Assembly: GCA_016705005.1 (NCBI GenBank)
Contig: JADIZB010000017.1
Location: 62,001 to 126,000, forward strand
Origin: Bacteroidales bacterium
GTDB lineage: Bacteria > Bacteroidota > Bacteroidia > Bacteroidales > Lentimicrobiaceae
DNA length: 64,000 bases
Direction of reading: 5' to 3'
Positions within the stretch are counted from its first letter, which is position 1, and each line of letters starts with the position of its first letter. Of the stretch, positions 1-8,730 are shown in pieces. The position numbers and the translations under genes are program-made. The notes under the pieces were generated by a model that was not told the DNA's origin, made no database searches, and worked only from the letters and a program-made list of their open reading frames with translations.

Positions 1-11
1 GAAAGATTTTC

Positions 12-575
12 TCAGACAGTCATGATGTCTTTTTCCTTATGTTCAAACAGTTTGTCAGCTTTTTCAGTGAATTTATCTGTAAGGGCCTGGATTTCCTTTT
101 CGAGCTGTTTGATTTCATCCTCAGGAACGCCCTCTTTTTCAAGTTTTTTACCTGAATCCAATGCAGACCTGCGGATACTGCGAATTGTTACTTTAGCGTT
201 TTCTACTTCAGCTTTGGCTTTTTTTACCAGGTCTTTGCGCCTTTCTTCTGTGAGCGGAGGAACGGAAATGCGAAGCACTTCCCCGTTGTTTTGTGGATTA
301 AATCCCAGATTGGCGGCCATGATTGCTTTTTCGATCGGGACCAGCATACTTTTTTCCCAGGGTTGAACGATGATTTGTCTTGGATCCGGGGTATTGATGT
401 TTGAAACCTGATCAATCGGAGTCATGTTGCCGTAATAGTCAACCCGCACACCTTCAAGCATGGCAGGACTGGCCTTGCCGGCGCGGATTTTCTGAAATTC
501 CTTGTCGAGGTGAACCAGTGCGTTGTTCATGCCTTCTGCCGCCTCATCAATTATAAAACTGACTTCTTCGTTCAT
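12..575 (-). CDS. frr: Ribosome recycling factor
   Basis: Cytoplasmic factor that, with EF-G, splits the post-termination ribosome so that subunits can be reused. The 187-residue product has the normal family length (about 185). It shows the expected N-terminal helix with IRAGKASP at about residues 31-38, the central DPRQIIVQPW segment, and a long C-terminal helix rich in Lys and Glu. The ATG lies about 60 bases downstream of a well-formed Bacteroidota promoter at 633-664. pyrH lies upstream on the same strand, the usual pyrH-frr order, but the promoter allows frr its own transcript. The gene ends 11 bases from the window edge. Confidence 0.97.
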   Translation of the reverse strand: MNEEVSFIIDEAAEGMNNALVHLDKEFQKIRAGKASPAMLEGVRVDYYGNMTPIDQVSNINTPDPRQIIVQPWEKSMLVPIEKAIMAANLGFNPQNNGEVLRISVPPLTEERRKDLVKKAKAEVENAKVTIRSIRRSALDSGKKLEKEGVPEDEIKQLEKEIQALTDKFTEKADKLFEHKEKDIMTV

Positions 576-632
576 TGGATATTGATTTATTTTACCGGAT
601 TAGTCTTTCAACATGAAATAAATACAATGCTG

Positions 633-664
633 CAAATATACAAAAGCAACGTCCAAAATTCAAA
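633..664 (-). promoter_or_regulatory. Bacteroidota-type promoter for frr
   Basis: Read on the minus strand, TTTG (661-664) is followed by a 20-base spacer and then TATATTTG (633-640). This fits the TTTG-N19-21-TAnnTTTG consensus of the major sigma factor (SigABfr) in this phylum. Transcription would start near 626, about 50 bases upstream of the frr ATG. Confidence 0.7.
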
Positions 665-689
665 CCCGTGATGCTGTTGATGAGAGTCA

Positions 690-1397
690 CTAATCACAGA
701 CAATGGTTCCGGTCTTTTCACCCCTCACTACTTTAACGAGATTCCCGGGTGTATTCATGTCAAACACAAGGATCGGAAGCTTGTTTTCCCGGCAGAGGGT
801 AAACGCAGTAAGGTCCATAATGTTCAGGTTCTTTTCATAGACTTCACGGTATGTAACCGTTTCGTATCTGACAGCACTTTTGTCTTTTTCCGGATCGGCA
901 GTATAAATGCCATCGACCCGTGTGCCTTTGAGGATCACATCGGCCTCTATTTCCACGGCTCGCAGAGCAGCGGCAGTGTCTGTGGTAAAGAACGGGTTTC
1001 CTGTGCCTGCGGCAATTATTACGACCTTATTTTCCTCAAGATATTCAATTGCTTTTCTACGGCTCATCGATTCAGCAATCGGATCGATAACAATGCCGGA
1101 CAACAGCCTGGTCTGAATACCCTGTTTTTCAATTTCAGCTTGTATAGCCATGCTGTTGATCACTGTGGCAAGCATTCCCATATAATCGCCCTGCACCCTG
1201 TCCATTCCTTTGGCAGCGCCCTGCATGCCACGGTATATGTTGCCTCCGCCAATAACAATGGCAACCTGCACTCCAAGGTCAACAACTGATTTGACTTCGC
1301 CGGCATACATGGCCAGCCTTTCGGGGTCAATCCCGTATTGTTGTCCGCCCATCAGGGCTTCCCCGCTAAGTTTCAGTAAAATTCTCCTGTACTTCAT
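690..1397 (-). CDS. pyrH: UMP kinase
   Basis: Phosphorylates UMP to UDP in the cytoplasm, the committed step to pyrimidine nucleotides; it belongs to the amino-acid-kinase fold family. The 235 residues match the family length. Visible motifs are KLSGEAL near the N-terminus (phosphate binding), IGGGNIYRG around residues 49-57, and GTGNPFFTTDTAAALRA around 131-147. The ATG is only 12 bases after the stop of the M28 peptidase gene, so the two could share a transcript. The next gene on this strand is frr, as in many bacteria. Confidence 0.97.
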   Translation of the reverse strand: MKYRRILLKLSGEALMGGQQYGIDPERLAMYAGEVKSVVDLGVQVAIVIGGGNIYRGMQGAAKGMDRVQGDYMGMLATVINSMAIQAEIEKQGIQTRLLSGIVIDPIAESMSRRKAIEYLEENKVVIIAAGTGNPFFTTDTAAALRAVEIEADVILKGTRVDGIYTADPEKDKSAVRYETVTYREVYEKNLNIMDLTAFTLCRENKLPILVFDMNTPGNLVKVVRGEKTGTIVCD

Positions 1398-1409
1398 TAT
1401 CTGACAGTT

Positions 1410-3407
1410 TTATCGGATTATGACCAAAGATCTGGTCTCGTTGATGTTTTCGGTTTCAAGTCTGTAAAAATACCTTCCTGGTTCCAGATGTTTCAGTGTT
1501 GTTGTAAGCAGATGACGACCGGCAATAAAATGACCTGAAGCGAGTTGCTCAACCTCCCTTCCGTAAAGATCGAATAAAGTCAGTTTAATATCTGATGAGT
1601 AGGGGAGGTCAACAATGATACTTGTTGATCCGGAAGCAGGATTAGGAAAATTCTGTCCGAGGTACCGGTTTTCGTTTTTATTGGTCTGTTGTTCAATCCC
1701 GGTTGCCGGATCCGGGTATAGAATCTGGAGACACCAGTTTTCAAGGGTTCCCGTATTCCCTGCACCGCCATCGTTTACCCTGATCTGCCAGGTTCCTGAA
1801 ACGGGTTTGCCGTTAAATACCTCCAGTGGGAATTCAGGCCTGAATCTTCCGGTATACGGGGGAATGCCTTCACTGATCGACTGTTCCGCCTGGTCATCGA
1901 AAACGGTGTTGGTATAATTATCGCCTTCTCCGCCATTACGGTCACTCAACATCAGACTTGTTGCATCCGGTCCTGTGAGTATAAGTCTGAGATCTCCGGT
2001 TTCCGGATGACTGATATCGACCTTAACATTCAGGTCAAGGATATTCCCGGTGGCTGAAATTTCTATCTGGTCATAGGTGTTCTGTAAGTCATTGATGGCG
2101 ATGGGTGTATTGACAGAGCATTCATTAAGCATTAATAAGTAGTCAACCTTATAGCTAAAGAAATTATGTGGTGGTTGTGTACCTGCGGGGCTGATGCCTT
2201 TGCCACCTGCCGGTAATGTTGCCATCATCCGGGCAAGCGAATCCTGGAGTGCAAAGAAATACCTGACCTCAGTTCCAATCGGGAATCCGGGAACCATGAA
2301 CCGGTATGTATTTCCGGCTGATTCAACCGGCAGAATAAAGTCAAAGCTGATACCGTTGGTGGAGTAATATAATCGAGGGGCAAACTCGTCCGATGCAATC
2401 GTCTGACTGCAGCTGACAACAAGAACAGCTTCACGCTGATCGGTTGAATTACCTGAAGGAATCGGGTCATGCTGCATCCCGATCCGCTGGTCCCAGGCCT
2501 GTGCGGCCAGGTTAGCAATGGAAGCTCTGACAAAAGCCACGTAGTAATCCATGTTTAGTATTTCAATGTCATCGCCTGTGGTATGATAATATTCATTGAA
2601 ATCATACCAGTCTTCGATAGCCAGCATTGCCGGATACCCATAGTCCCAGAAACTGGCATGATCGCTTGCTTCGGTATAGTAATAGTTGTGGTTGAACTGA
2701 GGCTGGTACAAACCTGTTGTAGTAATGAAATCATTGGTAAATGACTGTGAAAAGTCGTTGGTAGAAATGGTGTACTCATAATCGTTGTCAGAATCCCAGG
2801 CAATCATATCAAGGTTCAGCACCCCGAGAATATTATGCTCCTGTCCCACGGCAGACTGGGCATAAACAGAACTACCGACCAGCCCTATCTCCTCCTCATC
2901 CCAGGCCGCAAACCTGATGGTGAAATCAAAGTCGAACGGAGCCAGGATTCGGGCTGCCTCAAGCACAGCCACGGTACCTGATGCATTGTCATCAGCACCG
3001 GGTGCAGTTGATCCCGATGGCATGTTGTCGTAATGACCGCAGATGATGAATTCGTTATCGGGATATTTCGAACCTGTTTTTGTAGCGATGATATTTTCAC
3101 CCCTTGTTCCATTGAAAGTCTGAATTTCAGGGGTATAGCCATACTCCATGAATTTGTCATAGATAAAATCAGCTGCCTTCGCATTGGAAGGATTCAGATA
3201 ATGGCGTGATTGAATCGTGGTGGTCTGTCCGTTTACCGTAACAGTGGTATCACCGGCCAGTTGCCGGGTCAGCAGCAACACTGAATTGTGGGTGGCAAGC
3301 TGCGTCAGAGAATCAACAAAGGGGCTGTAGGCTATTTGTGCGAATGATTTAACTCCCGTGAAAAGCAAGAAGACCTGGAATACGAGCAAACAGTAATTCT
3401 TTTTCAT
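1410..3407 (-). CDS. Secreted M28 metallopeptidase with P-domain and T9SS sorting domain
   Basis: Probable zinc aminopeptidase exported through the Sec and type IX systems. The 665 residues comprise a signal peptide ending at about residue 24 (KSFAQ), and an M28 catalytic domain at about 80-310. The likely metal and catalytic residues are H125 and D127 (GHYDN), D139 (GADDN), E171/E172 (WDEEE), and an Asp and a His further on (LNLDMIAWD, SDHASFW). A proprotein-convertase P-like beta domain follows at about 430-560 (SGTWQIRVND). A C-terminal sorting domain begins at NFPNPASGSTSI and ends in LEPGRYFYRLETEN...VIIR. It sits between pyrH and secA, an accessory gene in a housekeeping stretch. The substrate is unknown. 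Confidence 0.9.
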   Translation of the reverse strand: MKKNYCLLVFQVFLLFTGVKSFAQIAYSPFVDSLTQLATHNSVLLLTRQLAGDTTVTVNGQTTTIQSRHYLNPSNAKAADFIYDKFMEYGYTPEIQTFNGTRGENIIATKTGSKYPDNEFIICGHYDNMPSGSTAPGADDNASGTVAVLEAARILAPFDFDFTIRFAAWDEEEIGLVGSSVYAQSAVGQEHNILGVLNLDMIAWDSDNDYEYTISTNDFSQSFTNDFITTTGLYQPQFNHNYYYTEASDHASFWDYGYPAMLAIEDWYDFNEYYHTTGDDIEILNMDYYVAFVRASIANLAAQAWDQRIGMQHDPIPSGNSTDQREAVLVVSCSQTIASDEFAPRLYYSTNGISFDFILPVESAGNTYRFMVPGFPIGTEVRYFFALQDSLARMMATLPAGGKGISPAGTQPPHNFFSYKVDYLLMLNECSVNTPIAINDLQNTYDQIEISATGNILDLNVKVDISHPETGDLRLILTGPDATSLMLSDRNGGEGDNYTNTVFDDQAEQSISEGIPPYTGRFRPEFPLEVFNGKPVSGTWQIRVNDGGAGNTGTLENWCLQILYPDPATGIEQQTNKNENRYLGQNFPNPASGSTSIIVDLPYSSDIKLTLFDLYGREVEQLASGHFIAGRHLLTTTLKHLEPGRYFYRLETENINETRSLVIIR

Positions 3408-3469
3408 AGCAGGATGAATTATCGTCAGGGATACTATTTCTGGCGATGAAATTACAAAAACCCTCAGAC

Positions 3470-6400
3470 CTACTCACCTTGTCCGTGACAATTCTTGTAT
3501 TTTTTTCCGCTTCCGCAAGGACAAGGGTCATTACGGCCTGCTTTTTTCTCAACCCTCACCGGTGCTGTAACCTGGGGTTCTGATGTACGGCCTGCCTGTG
3601 AGAGCATGTCGGTGCGTTCTTCCTTCAACTTGCTCATGTCGGTGCGTCGCGGTGCCTGCGCCTCCTTCACCTGCGAGGAGTCCTGAACCGGGAGGTTTGC
3701 CTTGATGATAAATGAGGTAATATCACGATTGACTTTCTGGATCAGGTTCTTGAACAGTTCGAAGGATTCAAATTTATAAATCAGCAGCGGATCCTTTTGT
3801 TCATAGGTTGCATTCTGAACCGAACTACGCAGTTCATCCATTTCACGGAGATGATCTTTCCAGGCATCGTCAATTACCCCGAGGGTAACCCCTTTTTCGA
3901 TGGAAAGGGCAATCTCACGGCCTTTGTCATTGTATGCCTTCTTCAGGTTGGCTACCACCTGCATCGAATGGATTCCATCGGTGATGGGAATCGCTATGTT
4001 TTCGAATCTGGATTCGTTTTCATAAACATCCTTTATAACCGGGTAAGCCCTTTCGGCCAGATTTTCGCATTTCTTTCTGTAATTGCGGTAAACCCTTTCA
4101 TACAACTCATCAATGATGCTCTGTTTGTTGCTGGCGAGGAAATCCTGCTCGCTGATTTCCGGCTCTGTTGCCAGTGTTTTGAGCAATGAAAGTGTGTATC
4201 CTTCATAATCCCGGTCTTCCTGATGACTGGTTACAATGCTTTCGCAGACATCATAAAGCATATTTGAGATGTCAACAGCCAGACGCTCACCATAAAGGGC
4301 ATGGCGGCGTTTGCGGTAAATCACTTCACGCTGCGAGTTCATAACATCGTCGTACTCCAGCAAACGCTTACGTATACCGAAGTTGTTTTCTTCCACTTTT
4401 TTCTGAGCCCGCTCAATTGATTTGGTGATCATTGAATGCTGGATCACTTCACCTTCTTTTAATCCGAGGCGGTCCATAATGCCGGCGATTCTTTCAGAGC
4501 CGAACATACGCATCAGGTCATCTTCAAGAGCTACAAAAAACTGTGAACTTCCCGGGTCACCCTGACGTCCGGCACGACCCCTCAACTGCCGGTCAACGCG
4601 CCTCGATTCATGCCTTTCAGTACCGATAATTGCCAGACCACCGGCTTCTTTCACGCCCGGCCCGAGTTTGATGTCGGTACCACGACCAGCCATATTGGTA
4701 GCAATGGTAACAGTGCCTGCAAATCCGGCTTCCAGCACAATATCAGCCTCTTTCTGATGCAACTTTGCATTCAGCACATTGTGTTTTATATTCCGGAGTT
4801 TCAACATCCTGCTGAGTAACTCGGATGTTTCAACAGATGTTGTTCCCACCAGTACCGGTCTGCCTTTTTTGATCAGGTCGACAATTTCATCTGCCACTGC
4901 ATTAAATTTCTCGCGTTTGGTTTTATAAACAAGGTCCTCGCGGTCCTGGCGGATGATAGGCCTGTTTGTCGGAATCACAACCACGTCAAGTTTATAGATG
5001 TCCCACAACTCTCCGGCTTCCGTCTCAGCGGTACCGGTCATCCCGGCCAGTTTCCGGTACATCCTGAAATAATTCTGAAGCGTAACGGTGGCATAGGTTT
5101 GTGTGGCTGCTTCGATTTTAACATTCTCCTTTGCCTCAATGGCCTGATGTAAACCATCGCTGTAACGGCGGCCTTCAAGAATACGTCCCGTCTGCTCATC
5201 TACTATCTTGATCTTGTTGTCCATAACCACATATTCGACATCAATTTCGAACAGGGTATAGGCTTTGAGAAGCTGGTTTACAGTGTGGACGCGTTCTGAC
5301 TTAACCGAATAATCACGCATCAACTCGTTTTTCTTTTCGAGTTTCTCTGCGTCGCTGAGTCCGGCACGTTCAAGTTCAGCGATTTCGGCACCAATATCCG
5401 GGAGTATATAGAATTTCGGATCCTGGTATGAAGAGGTGATCAGGTCGATTCCCTTTTCTGTGAGCTCAACGGTATTGTGTTTCTCATCGATCACAAAATA
5501 AAGTTCATCATCGATGATGTGCATATTTTTCTGTTGCTCCGCAATGTAGAAATTTTCTGTTTTCTGCATCAATGCCCTTATGCCGGGCTCGCTGAGGAAC
5601 TTGATCAGCGCTTTGTTTTTGGGCAGACCCCGGTAAGAACGGAAAAGTTGTTCTCCACCCTTTTTCTCATTTTCCGGATTGGTAGTATCGGCAAGCAGCG
5701 ATTTGGCTTCGGAAAGCAATTTTGTTACCAGGTTGCGCTGAACCTCATAGAGTTTTTTAATTTCAGGTTTCAACTGCTCAAATTCCTGGTTTTCTCCACG
5801 TGGGGTAGGACCAGAGATAATCAGCGGTGTTCGGGCATCATCGATCAGCACCGAGTCAACCTCATCCACGATGGCGTAATTGTGCGGACGCTGCACCAGC
5901 TCCTCCGGATTGCGCGTCATATTGTCGCGGAGGTAGTCAAAGCCAAACTCGTTGTTGGTACCGAAGGTAATATCAGCCAGGTAGGCATTTCTCCGTGCTT
6001 CAGAATTGGGCTCATGTTTATCGATGGTGTCGACTTTCAAACCGTGGAATTCATAGAGTACACCCATCCATTCCGAGTCGCGTTTTGCCAGGTAGTCGTT
6101 CACGGTAACCACGTGAACCCCTTTACCGGGAAGGGCATTCAGGTATACCGGCAGTGTTGCCACCAGTGTTTTTCCTTCACCGGTAGCCATTTCTGAGATC
6201 TTTCCCTCATGCAAAACAATACCTCCGATAAGCTGCACATCATAATGCACCATGTCCCAGGTAATTATATTTCCCCCGGCAACCCATTTATTCTGATAAT
6301 AGGCTTTGTCGCCTACAATATCGATGTGGGCTCTGACAGCGGCCATGTCGCGGTCCATTTGGGTGGCCGTAACTTCGATGGTTTCGTTTTCTTTAAACCT

Positions 6401-6760
6401 GCGGGCAGTTTCTTTGACAACGGCAAATGCTTCGGGCAGAATCTCATTCAGAACCGTTTGTGTTACCTGATAGCTCTCGTTTTCGAGGTTGTCGATCTGA
6501 ACATAGATTTTCTCTTTATCATCCATGTCCATTTCATTGTCCGACTCTATCTGCTCTTTCAGGTTATTAATTGCCTTTTCTTTTTCAGTTGTGGCAGCAA
6601 GTATTTTCGCTTTGAATTCAACTGTTTTTTGTCTGAGCTGATCGTTCGAAAGTTTTTCTATGGATGGATAAACTTCATGTACCTTGTCAAGCAAAGGGCT
6701 TATTTCCCTGATGTCTTTATCGGATTTTGTGCCGAGCAGTTTTTTTAAGAAGGAGAGCAT
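3470..6760 (-). CDS. secA: Preprotein translocase ATPase SecA
   Basis: Motor ATPase that drives unfolded preproteins through SecYEG. At 1096 residues it is longer than the enterobacterial form (about 900) and typical of Bacteroidota, which carry extra sequence in the first nucleotide-binding domain (here about residues 330-420). Visible motifs are Walker A MATGEGKTLVATL, the DEAD-like DEVDSVLIDDARTPLIISG, the helicase-like TNMAGRGTDIKLG, the RQLRGRAGRQGDPG segment, and a C-terminal zinc-binding CPCGSGKKYKNCHG that contacts SecB or the ribosome in other species. A TAnnTTTG box lies at 6865-6872, giving a leader of about 100 bases with two short palindromes. Confidence 0.98.
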   Translation of the reverse strand: MLSFLKKLLGTKSDKDIREISPLLDKVHEVYPSIEKLSNDQLRQKTVEFKAKILAATTEKEKAINNLKEQIESDNEMDMDDKEKIYVQIDNLENESYQVTQTVLNEILPEAFAVVKETARRFKENETIEVTATQMDRDMAAVRAHIDIVGDKAYYQNKWVAGGNIITWDMVHYDVQLIGGIVLHEGKISEMATGEGKTLVATLPVYLNALPGKGVHVVTVNDYLAKRDSEWMGVLYEFHGLKVDTIDKHEPNSEARRNAYLADITFGTNNEFGFDYLRDNMTRNPEELVQRPHNYAIVDEVDSVLIDDARTPLIISGPTPRGENQEFEQLKPEIKKLYEVQRNLVTKLLSEAKSLLADTTNPENEKKGGEQLFRSYRGLPKNKALIKFLSEPGIRALMQKTENFYIAEQQKNMHIIDDELYFVIDEKHNTVELTEKGIDLITSSYQDPKFYILPDIGAEIAELERAGLSDAEKLEKKNELMRDYSVKSERVHTVNQLLKAYTLFEIDVEYVVMDNKIKIVDEQTGRILEGRRYSDGLHQAIEAKENVKIEAATQTYATVTLQNYFRMYRKLAGMTGTAETEAGELWDIYKLDVVVIPTNRPIIRQDREDLVYKTKREKFNAVADEIVDLIKKGRPVLVGTTSVETSELLSRMLKLRNIKHNVLNAKLHQKEADIVLEAGFAGTVTIATNMAGRGTDIKLGPGVKEAGGLAIIGTERHESRRVDRQLRGRAGRQGDPGSSQFFVALEDDLMRMFGSERIAGIMDRLGLKEGEVIQHSMITKSIERAQKKVEENNFGIRKRLLEYDDVMNSQREVIYRKRRHALYGERLAVDISNMLYDVCESIVTSHQEDRDYEGYTLSLLKTLATEPEISEQDFLASNKQSIIDELYERVYRNYRKKCENLAERAYPVIKDVYENESRFENIAIPITDGIHSMQVVANLKKAYNDKGREIALSIEKGVTLGVIDDAWKDHLREMDELRSSVQNATYEQKDPLLIYKFESFELFKNLIQKVNRDITSFIIKANLPVQDSSQVKEAQAPRRTDMSKLKEERTDMLSQAGRTSEPQVTAPVRVEKKAGRNDPCPCGSGKKYKNCHGQGE

Positions 6761-6783
6761 AATGATGGGTTGATTTTCTTTTT

Positions 6784-6818
6784 CCCGTTAACGGGATGAC
6801 CTGCAGTGTTTCTGCAGG
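6784..6818 (-). promoter_or_regulatory. Two short palindromes in the secA 5' leader
   Basis: A 12-base palindrome CCCGTTAACGGG (6784-6795) is followed within five bases by a perfect 7-bp stem with a 5-base loop (CCTGCAG at 6800-6806, CTGCAGG at 6812-6818). Both lie in the predicted secA leader, 24 to 58 bases upstream of the ATG. No T-tract follows on the minus strand, so they are not classical terminators. A role in translation or mRNA stability is inference. Confidence 0.4.
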
Positions 6819-6864
6819 GAGATATGCCGTTATCAGAAAACATGCCGCAAAGGACATATCCCTG

Positions 6865-6872
6865 CAAAGTTA
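6865..6872 (-). promoter_or_regulatory. -7 promoter box upstream of secA
   Basis: TAACTTTG on the minus strand matches TAnnTTTG exactly. No good -33 TTTG is seen at the usual distance. Transcription would start near 6858. Confidence 0.45.
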
Positions 6873-6965
6873 GATAATTTCAGAAATATCGGGAATGAAA
6901 TAAAGGGGAAAGCCTGATTTTACTGTTTAATTAGGGATGTAGCAGAATGGCAGTGAAACAAAAGA

Positions 6966-6986
6966 GCCGCGACATATTGTCACGGC
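6966..6986 (-). terminator. Intrinsic terminator after the DUF2795-like gene
   Basis: On the minus strand, GCCGTGAC pairs with GTCGCGGC (one G-T wobble) around a 5-base loop and is followed by TCTTTTGTTT. It lies 8 bases past the stop codon at 6994. Confidence 0.65.
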
Positions 6987-6993
6987 CCGCCTA

Positions 6994-7215
6994 TTAATAC
7001 TCGTCTTCATGAAAGAAGAAATCTTCTTTCGAAGGATAATCGGGCCAGAGGTCCTCGATACTTTCGTAAACTTCACCTTCATCTTCAATCTCCTGAAGGT
7101 TTTCAATCACTTCCATCGGGGCACCTGACCTGATGCTGAAGTCGATCAATTCCTCTTTTGTCGCGGGCCAGGGCGCATCTTCAAGTTTCGAAGCCAATTC
7201 TAAAGTCCAGTACAT
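6994..7215 (-). CDS. Small acidic DUF2795-like protein
   Basis: A 73-residue, strongly acidic cytoplasmic protein of unknown function. It starts MYWTLELASKLEDAPWPATK, then has an Ile/Glu-rich middle (ENLQEIEDEGE) and an aromatic acidic tail (WPDYPSKEDFFFHEDEY). This matches my recollection of a short conserved family widespread in Bacteroidota and labelled DUF2795. It has its own promoter (7248-7277) and terminator (6966-6986), so it is a single-gene transcript between secA and the cobalamin adenosyltransferase gene. A real gene is very likely; its role is unknown. Confidence 0.8.
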   Translation of the reverse strand: MYWTLELASKLEDAPWPATKEELIDFSIRSGAPMEVIENLQEIEDEGEVYESIEDLWPDYPSKEDFFFHEDEY

Positions 7216-7247
7216 GCTACAGAAGATTTAACAGTTTAATATTTTTG

Positions 7248-7277
7248 CAAAAATAATCCAATTTTAATCAAAATCAA
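7248..7277 (-). promoter_or_regulatory. Promoter of the DUF2795-like gene
   Basis: On the minus strand, TTG (7275-7277), a 19-base spacer, then TATTTTTG (7248-7255), an exact TAnnTTTG. The start of transcription would be near 7241, 26 bases before the ATG. Confidence 0.65.
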
Positions 7278-7327
7278 GTCAAAAACGAAACCACTGAATA
7301 AATGTTCAAAGATCGACTATCTGATTC

Positions 7328-7897
7328 TTAAATCCTTGCTTTCCAGGGGGTTTCAACGGCATTAAAATCCAAAGCAAACTTACGGGCCAAAACGAACAGG
7401 AAATCAGAAAGGCGGTTCAGGTACTTTATTACCATTTCACCCTGTAAGGTATCGTGGTTATTCTCAACCAGCTTTATGGTGAGTCTTTCGGCCCTTCGGC
7501 ATACGCATCTGGCTATATGACTGGTAGATACGACTGGATTTCCTCCGGGCAGGATAAACGATGTGAGCACCGGGAGTTGATCGTTCATTTTATCAATTTC
7601 AGTTTCGAGCAACAGGATATCTTCCTCGTTCAGGTGGGGCAACGTTTTTATCTGAGCTGACGGATCTGCTGCCAGCAATGACTCTGCCGTAAAAATGCGG
7701 TCCTGAATCTCAATCAGAAGTTTTCGTGTGTCTTCACCGATGTTATGATCGCGGATTAGTCCGATAAATGAATTGAGTTCGTCCAGGGTGCCGTAAGCTT
7801 CAATCCGTTCATGATATTTTGGGACCCGGGTTCCTCCGATCAGGGAGGTTTCTCCGTGATCACCGGTTTTGGTGTATATTTTCCAATCGGCACTCAT
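7328..7897 (-). CDS. Cob(I)alamin adenosyltransferase, PduO type
   Basis: Transfers the adenosyl group of ATP to cob(I)alamin to make coenzyme B12. From MSADWKIYTKTGDHGETSLIGG it is 189 residues, the family length. KIYTKTGDHGETSL is the N-terminal ATP-binding motif, and a C-terminal CRRAERLTIKL contains the conserved Arg and Glu that hold ATP and cobalamin. An in-frame ATG at 7945 would add 16 residues (MKFLFTGLNFKLNCSL) that the family lacks, so the start at 7897 is preferred. No other B12 genes are nearby. Confidence 0.92.
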   Translation of the reverse strand: MSADWKIYTKTGDHGETSLIGGTRVPKYHERIEAYGTLDELNSFIGLIRDHNIGEDTRKLLIEIQDRIFTAESLLAADPSAQIKTLPHLNEEDILLLETEIDKMNDQLPVLTSFILPGGNPVVSTSHIARCVCRRAERLTIKLVENNHDTLQGEMVIKYLNRLSDFLFVLARKFALDFNAVETPWKARI

Positions 7898-7966
7898 CAA
7901 ACTGCAATTTAATTTAAAGTTCAGACCAGTGAACAAGAATTTCAACTGAATGTTCAGGTGGCGGGA

Positions 7967-8689
7967 TCAGGAATTCTGGTAAAACTTCATTGTCCTGATC
8001 TCATTGTTCAGCTCATCCGATGCAACCAAACCGTCGGAAAGCCTGACAATCCGGTGTGCATGCCTTGCAATGTCTTCCTCGTGTGTGATCAGAATAATTG
8101 TATTCCCGGCTTTGTGAATATCCTCAATCAGTCCCATAATTTCAACGGATGTTTTTGAGTCGAGGTTACCGGTTGGTTCGTCAGCAAGGATGATCGACGG
8201 TTTGTTGACCAAGGCCCTTGCAATGGCAACCCTTTGCCTCTGACCACCCGATAACTCATTGGGCTTGTGTTTGATCCTGTCCGATAGTTTAACATCTTCA
8301 AGCACCTGCATCGCCCTGTCGAGTCGTTGTGGTTTTCCAAACCCGGCATAGATCATCGGAAGCGCCACATTCTCAAGCGCTGTGAGACGGGGGAGGAGGT
8401 TAAATGTCTGGAATACAAAACCAATCTCTTTATTCCTTATTTCGGCAAGTTCATTATCCTGAAGTTTGCTTACATCGCTTCCGTTGAGCCAGTAACTGCC
8501 ACCCGATGGTGTGTCGAGGCAGCCCAACAGGTTCATCAGAGTCGACTTCCCTGATCCTGAAGGCCCCATCAATGCTACAAATTCATTCTTTTTAATACTT
8601 AAGGATACCCCCCTCAGAGCACGCACTATTTCAGTACCTACTTTAAAGAAGCGGGTGATTTCTTCGAGACGTATAACTTCCTGGTTCAT
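7967..8689 (-). CDS. ABC transporter ATP-binding protein, LolD/MacB type
   Basis: Cytoplasmic ATPase of an ABC system of the LolCDE/MacB/FtsE class. The 240 residues carry Walker A GPSGSGKST (42-50), the Q-loop FQTFNLLPRL, the signature LSGGQRQRVAIARA, Walker B IILADEPTGNLD and the switch His in ILITHEED. All catalytic residues are intact. No permease gene is next to it, so the partner must be encoded elsewhere. This is common for this class in Bacteroidota, where an orphan ATPase serves MacB-like permeases. The exact substrate cannot be assigned. Confidence 0.93.
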   Translation of the reverse strand: MNQEVIRLEEITRFFKVGTEIVRALRGVSLSIKKNEFVALMGPSGSGKSTLMNLLGCLDTPSGGSYWLNGSDVSKLQDNELAEIRNKEIGFVFQTFNLLPRLTALENVALPMIYAGFGKPQRLDRAMQVLEDVKLSDRIKHKPNELSGGQRQRVAIARALVNKPSIILADEPTGNLDSKTSVEIMGLIEDIHKAGNTIILITHEEDIARHAHRIVRLSDGLVASDELNNEIRTMKFYQNS

Positions 8690-8712
8690 GCCGGGTTTTA
8701 TTACTGAACGAA

Positions 8713-8720
8713 CAAATGTA
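8713..8720 (-). promoter_or_regulatory. -7 promoter box upstream of the ABC ATPase gene
   Basis: TACATTTG on the minus strand, an exact TAnnTTTG, 23 bases upstream of the ATG at 8689. It overlaps the start of the interval between this gene and the methyltransferase gene, whose stop is at 8731. Confidence 0.4.
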
Positions 8721-8730
8721 GGAATAATTG

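Noticed and set aside
5477..6748. Long plus-strand frames (239 and 179 codons) antisense to secA
   Set aside because: They lie fully inside secA, are rich in Cys, Phe and His as expected of antisense reading, and have no known motif.
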